A stretch of DNA of 64,000 nt from contig NZ_BSTM01000017.1 in the NCBI RefSeq assembly GCF_030269515.1, forward strand, positions 90,299 through 154,298, read 5' to 3'. The position numbers were made by a program, and so were the translations under genes. Below the pieces are notes generated by a model that was given only the letters and a program-made list of their open reading frames with translations, was not told where the DNA came from and did not search any database. Positions 61,740-64,000 of this stretch are shown one piece after another; within the stretch, counting starts at the first letter, position 1; each line of letters starts with the position of its first letter. Source of the stretch: Actinomadura sp. NBRC 104412 (GTDB lineage: Bacteria > Actinomycetota > Actinomycetes > Streptosporangiales > Streptosporangiaceae).

Positions 61740-61770
61740 GGGCCGGGATCGGCTACACCGATCCCGGCCC
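61740..61770 (+). terminator. Terminator hairpin of tyrS
   Basis: There is a perfect 13-bp stem, GGGCCGGGATCGG (61740-61752) with CCGATCCCGGCCC (61758-61770), and a 5-base loop. It is among the strongest hairpins in the window. Confidence 0.75.
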
Positions 61771-61969
61771 AGTGCATCTTGGTACCCCCAATCGGCCTGC
61801 CGTCCATGCTCCCGCGCCCAGCCAGAGGAGGACCATGGTGCCCGTCAACCGGGGCCGTGCCCCGTGGCGCCGTACTGCGGCGGCCCAGGGGAATCAGCCG
61901 CCCGAAAAGGACCCGATGCCACGAAAAGCATCCGGAGGCCGGTGGCACACGAGCGGCTGAGCCCATCAT
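61771..61969. other. Intergenic stretch with one doubtful small frame
   Basis: Only ATG 61835 (GAGGAGG just before it) opens a frame of 41 codons, ending at 61960, rich in Arg/Pro and like no family I know. It may be non-coding or debris of the adjoining mobile-element region. Confidence 0.3.
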
Positions 61970-62130
61970 CCACCGATGGCGTTCTATGACGTGTGCGAAG
62001 TAGGCGGAGTCCTTGATAGCGGTGATGCGGAGGCTGGCCTGGTAACGGACGGAGAGCTTGGTAACCACGGCGCGGTGACGCGTGAGGCGGTTGATGCCGC
62101 ACTCCAGGTCGTGATGCCTGATGGTCGGTC
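61970..62130 (-). mobile_element. IS5-like transposase, 3' remnant
   Basis: On the minus strand the segment reads ECGINRLTRHRAVVTKLSVRYQASLRITAI, the C-terminal end of an IS5-family (DDE) transposase with the conserved EC.INRL..HR glutamate helix. The usual stop is gone and the frame runs on (KDSAYFAHVIERHRW). The rest of the transposase core is missing or broken. Confidence 0.6.
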
Positions 62131-62636
62131 GGGGCGGAGGCGGGTGGACGGTCGCATCGGTTGCCGGTGTCGGGTTCAGGTCGGCGGTGATGCCGTGGCG
62201 GCGCAGGTAGGCGTGGGTGAGTCGTGCGGAGACGCCTGGCTGGTTCGGGGTCTGGTGTAAGGCGGTGGTGTGTGAGGTGGTTGGTTCCGTGCTGCGGGTG
62301 GTGATGCCGATGGTTGGGGTGGAGGCGGGTGGGTGGTTGTATCGGTTGCTGGTGCTGGGTTCTGGTTGGCGGTGATGTCGTGGCGGTGGGGGTGGGTGTG
62401 GGTGAGTTGTGCGGGGATGTTTGGTTGGTTCGGGGTCTGGTGTAAGGCGGTGGTGTGTGAGGTGGTTGGTTTCGCGCTGCAGGACGTGATGCCTGATGGT
62501 CGGTCGGGGCGGAGGCGGGTGGACGGTCGCATCGGTTGCCGGTGTCGGGTTCAGGTCGGCGGCGATGCCACGGCGGCGCAGGTAGGCGTGGGTGAGTCGT
62601 GCGGAGACGCCTGGCTGGTTCGGGGTCTGGTGTCAG
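62111..62636. repeat. Three-copy tandem repeat of 185-190 bp in transposase debris
   Basis: Copies begin with GTGATGCC at 62111, 62301 and 62486. Copies 1 and 3 differ at about three of 150 bases. The middle copy is much diverged, mostly C to T on the plus strand, with short deletions. On the minus strand each copy spells a decayed transposase segment near ARLTHAYLRRHGI, so an internal part of an IS5-like gene has been triplicated. Confidence 0.75.
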
Positions 62637-62740
62637 GCGGCCGGTTTGCGGTAGGCCCAGGCGTTGTCTGTCAGGACGTGCTGAACGCGGTTGGCCACTG
62701 TCGCGCTCGCGCTGTCCAGTGCGGCCTCAACCGCCCCAAG
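62633..62740 (-). mobile_element. IS481/IS3-type integrase-core remnant
   Basis: The minus strand codes for TVANRVQHVLTDNAWAYRKPAA and then a stop. VLTDN.W.YR matches the second catalytic Asp region of IS481-type transposases. It is out of context and directly abuts the repeat, so it comes from a second, different element. Confidence 0.5.
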
Positions 62741-62769
62741 CGCTATGGGTGAAGGGCGGGAAGGAGCCC

Positions 62770-62940
62770 ATGGCGAGTGAACTCAGCGGCGGGTGGACGT
62801 GCCGGCCAACCGGTGCTGTCCGGCCTGAAACGGGGAGCTGGGGGGTACGCCTTGGACCCCCTATGGAGGTCGATGAGGTGGCTTGGGCGGCCCATGAGCG
62901 GCTCGCGCGGTTGGGGTACGACCGCTATGTGATCTCCTGA
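62770..62940 (+). CDS. Small protein of 56 residues, unknown
   Basis: ATG 62770 follows GAAGGAG closely. The product begins MASELSGGWTCRPTGAV and ends with a helix DEVAWAAHERLARLGYDRYVIS. It has a single cysteine and no TM. It lies just beyond the IS debris and 88 bases before the next small gene; the two may belong together. No family recognised. Confidence 0.45.
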   Translation: MASELSGGWTCRPTGAVRPETGSWGVRLGPPMEVDEVAWAAHERLARLGYDRYVIS

Positions 62941-62962
62941 GCGGTCTCGGCCCGTCCCGAAA

Positions 62963-62985
62963 TTGTCAGACCCCCCGCGTAGCGT
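62963..62985 (+). promoter_or_regulatory. RecA-independent (PafBC-type) damage promoter before the 63028 gene
   Basis: TTGTCAGAC, eight bases, TAGCGT: the upstream element fits TTGTCRG and the spacing fits RecA-NDp promoters exactly. Transcription should start near 62992, 36 bases before ATG 63028. Confidence 0.6.
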
Positions 62986-63027
62986 TCTTGGTGGAGCGGG
63001 AGGCCACCGCTGGGAGAGAAGGCCATC

Positions 63028-63273
63028 ATGAACGCCTCGGATCTGGCGCAGGTGCTGTACACCACGACGCTGCAGGCTTCCGGCCGCCCGACGGCGGCGC
63101 GGGTGCGGGCGGCCATAGGGGAGCGGCTGCTCATGGCCGGTCCGGACGTCTGCGCCGCTCATGTCGCGCAGGAGGCCGGTGACCATCCGGAGGTCTACAG
63201 GGAGAGGATGCGCTGGGCTTTGGATGCTGTGAACCGCGCTTACGCACCGTGCCGGCTCCTCGCGGCGGCCTGA
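63028..63273 (+). CDS. Small helical protein of 81 residues, possibly damage-inducible
   Basis: ATG 63028 has GAGAGAAGG five bases upstream. The product, MNASDLAQVLYTTTLQASGR, then VRAAIGERLLMAGPDVCAAHVAQEAGDHPEVYRERMRWALDAVNRAY, appears all-helical and soluble. I do not recognise a family. The PafBC-type promoter suggests induction by DNA damage. It is the last gene before the rRNA operon promoters. Confidence 0.6.
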   Translation: MNASDLAQVLYTTTLQASGRPTAARVRAAIGERLLMAGPDVCAAHVAQEAGDHPEVYRERMRWALDAVNRAYAPCRLLAAA

Positions 63274-63576
63274 CGCGTCGTCCTTCACAGGGGCGAGGAC
63301 GACGCGCATCCCAGCCGGCGCGGATGCTCGGCTGAAGCCGCCTCTGAACCGATATCCCTGACAGGCGTCCCCGCACGGCGTCGCGGATGCCCAGGGCTTG
63401 GCGTGACGTGGGAGCCGGGGTCGACTTCGACTGGGTTCCGGCGCGTTCGCGGGGGGCGTCCAGGAAAAAGATCGCTGAAATCTGGTAACAGTGCGGTCAC
63501 AAGGCCCGTGCCCGAGTGTGTTCCAGCGCCCGAAAACGGCCCTTCACCTGCGACTTCATGGCGTGTGGGCGCGGAT
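63274..63576. other. Gene-free stretch upstream of rRNA promoters
   Basis: About 300 bases contain no credible frame with a start signal. AT-richer patches near 63460-63500 might hold a further rRNA promoter, but I cannot define boxes. Confidence 0.5.
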
Positions 63577-63605
63577 TTGACGCTGTGACGGGGCCGACCT
63601 AATCT
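63577..63605 (+). promoter_or_regulatory. rRNA operon promoter P1
   Basis: TTGACG (63577-63582), 17 bases, TAATCT (63600-63605): close to the housekeeping consensus. A small hairpin (63674-63692, GCACGGA/TCCGTGC) follows in the leader. Confidence 0.6.
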
Positions 63606-63712
63606 CTTATCTGCCCCAAGGGGAGCGGGACGCCGAGAGGCGGCCGGCCCGGGGGATCCCTCATGACTCGATGGCACGGAGACGATCCGTGCGGTCGATG
63701 CTGCGAGGGCTA

Positions 63713-63749
63713 CCGAATCGGTCGAATCTTGACAAATCGGACGATTCGG
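63713..63749. repeat. Inverted repeat flanking the -35 box of rRNA promoter P2
   Basis: CCGAATCG (63713-63720) and CGATTCGG (63742-63749) are perfect complements placed symmetrically around TTGACA, one base from the -10 box side. They could bind a dimeric regulator. Confidence 0.6.
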
Positions 63750-63756
63750 GTACCAT
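63729..63756 (+). promoter_or_regulatory. rRNA operon promoter P2
   Basis: TTGACA (63729-63734), 16 bases, TACCAT (63751-63756), the typical strong actinomycete rRNA promoter. Transcription would start near 63763. Confidence 0.75.
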
Positions 63757-63762
63757 GGAAGG

Positions 63763-64000
63763 GTTGCCCCGAGGCTGGGCTTGCGTGAGCGGGTCTGGCG
63801 CGGTGGGTGTCCGTTTCTTGAGAACTCAACAGCGTGTTAAAAGCCAGTGCCTTTTCGGTTCATTCGCCCTTTTGGGGTGGGTGGATCGCCCCGTGGCCGC
63901 AGGCCGTCCCGTTGGTGGGGTGGTTTGTGGTGGGGATTTCTTTGAGGCAATGCGCGTGGTTCGCCTGTTTGGTGGGTGGGCGCGCGTGTTTGCTGGGATT
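63763..64000 (+). other. rRNA operon leader (16S gene lies beyond the window)
   Basis: The leader contains the boxA-like CTTGAGAACTC (63817-63827) followed by AACAGCGTG, the anti-termination segment of actinomycete rrn leaders, then GT-rich sequence that would form the RNase III processing stalk. No 16S sequence is reached. Confidence 0.7.

Noticed and set aside
61835..61960. 41-codon frame with GAGGAGG
   Set aside because: Composition is Arg/Pro-rich debris-like and no relative comes to mind; not strong enough for a gene call.
62111..62636. CRISPR array
   Set aside because: Repeats are 185-190 bp, adjoin without unique spacers, and the middle copy is diverged; there are no cas genes.

Overview
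The window is high-GC, densely packed actinobacterial chromosome. The evidence is: a PimA-type phosphatidylinositol mannosyltransferase; a TIGR03086 DinB-fold protein of the mycothiol-dependent type; a bifunctional Rel; a non-discriminating-type AspRS; SecD, PheS and infC of actinobacterial form; tandem ARG boxes; TANNNT-type leaderless promoters; and, at the right edge, an actinomycete rRNA promoter and leader. Gene order resembles Streptomyces in two blocks (pimA to aroE, and infC to argH) that are joined here. I judge a member of the Streptosporangiales/Thermomonosporaceae (Actinomadura-like) most likely, but no rRNA gene is inside the window to settle it.

Layout. 1-9868: 3' part of pimA, a small membrane protein, a YerB-like lipoprotein, pdxS and pdxT around a DUF6928 gene, yebC, an Eis-like acetyltransferase and ruvCAB. 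9869-17274: yajC-secD-secF, apt and the bifunctional (p)ppGpp synthetase/hydrolase rel. 17284-21090 (minus): MBL-fold hydrolase (frameshifted)-hisS-aspS. 21397-33717: a membrane cyclophilin, a DUF349 protein, a minus-strand DUF6153-like/DUF3105/DUF305 membrane module, rarA, DUF948, DUF6167, alaS, ruvX, mltG and aroE.

33730-37646 is the most accessory-looking stretch. It holds a membrane-anchored alpha/alpha-toroid (squalene-cyclase-like) protein, a HIT-domain protein, a PfkB-family sugar kinase and a NUDIX protein, lying where the two conserved blocks join. It is the best candidate here for an undescribed system. 37741-46204 is translation: infC-rpmI-rplT with a long leader, a TrmH-family methyltransferase, a STAS protein, a cytosolic PAS histidine kinase and pheST. 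46205-50575 holds an ABC-F ribosome-protection gene with an attenuator-like leader, and a marR-ABC exporter operon. 50642-59440 is a complete arginine regulon, argCJBDF-argR-argG-argH, with a tandem ARG-box operator at its head. Then come a 3-methyladenine glycosylase and tyrS. 61970-62740 is a graveyard of insertion-sequence fragments containing a three-copy ~185-190 bp tandem repeat. Two small genes follow, and the window ends in the promoters and leader of an rRNA operon.

Regulation visible in sequence: RecA-independent (PafBC-type) DNA-damage promoters before ruvC and before a small gene at 63028; ArgR autoregulation; a non-canonical AUC start for infC behind an attenuator; a leader uORF before the ABC-F gene; and several leaderless promoters.
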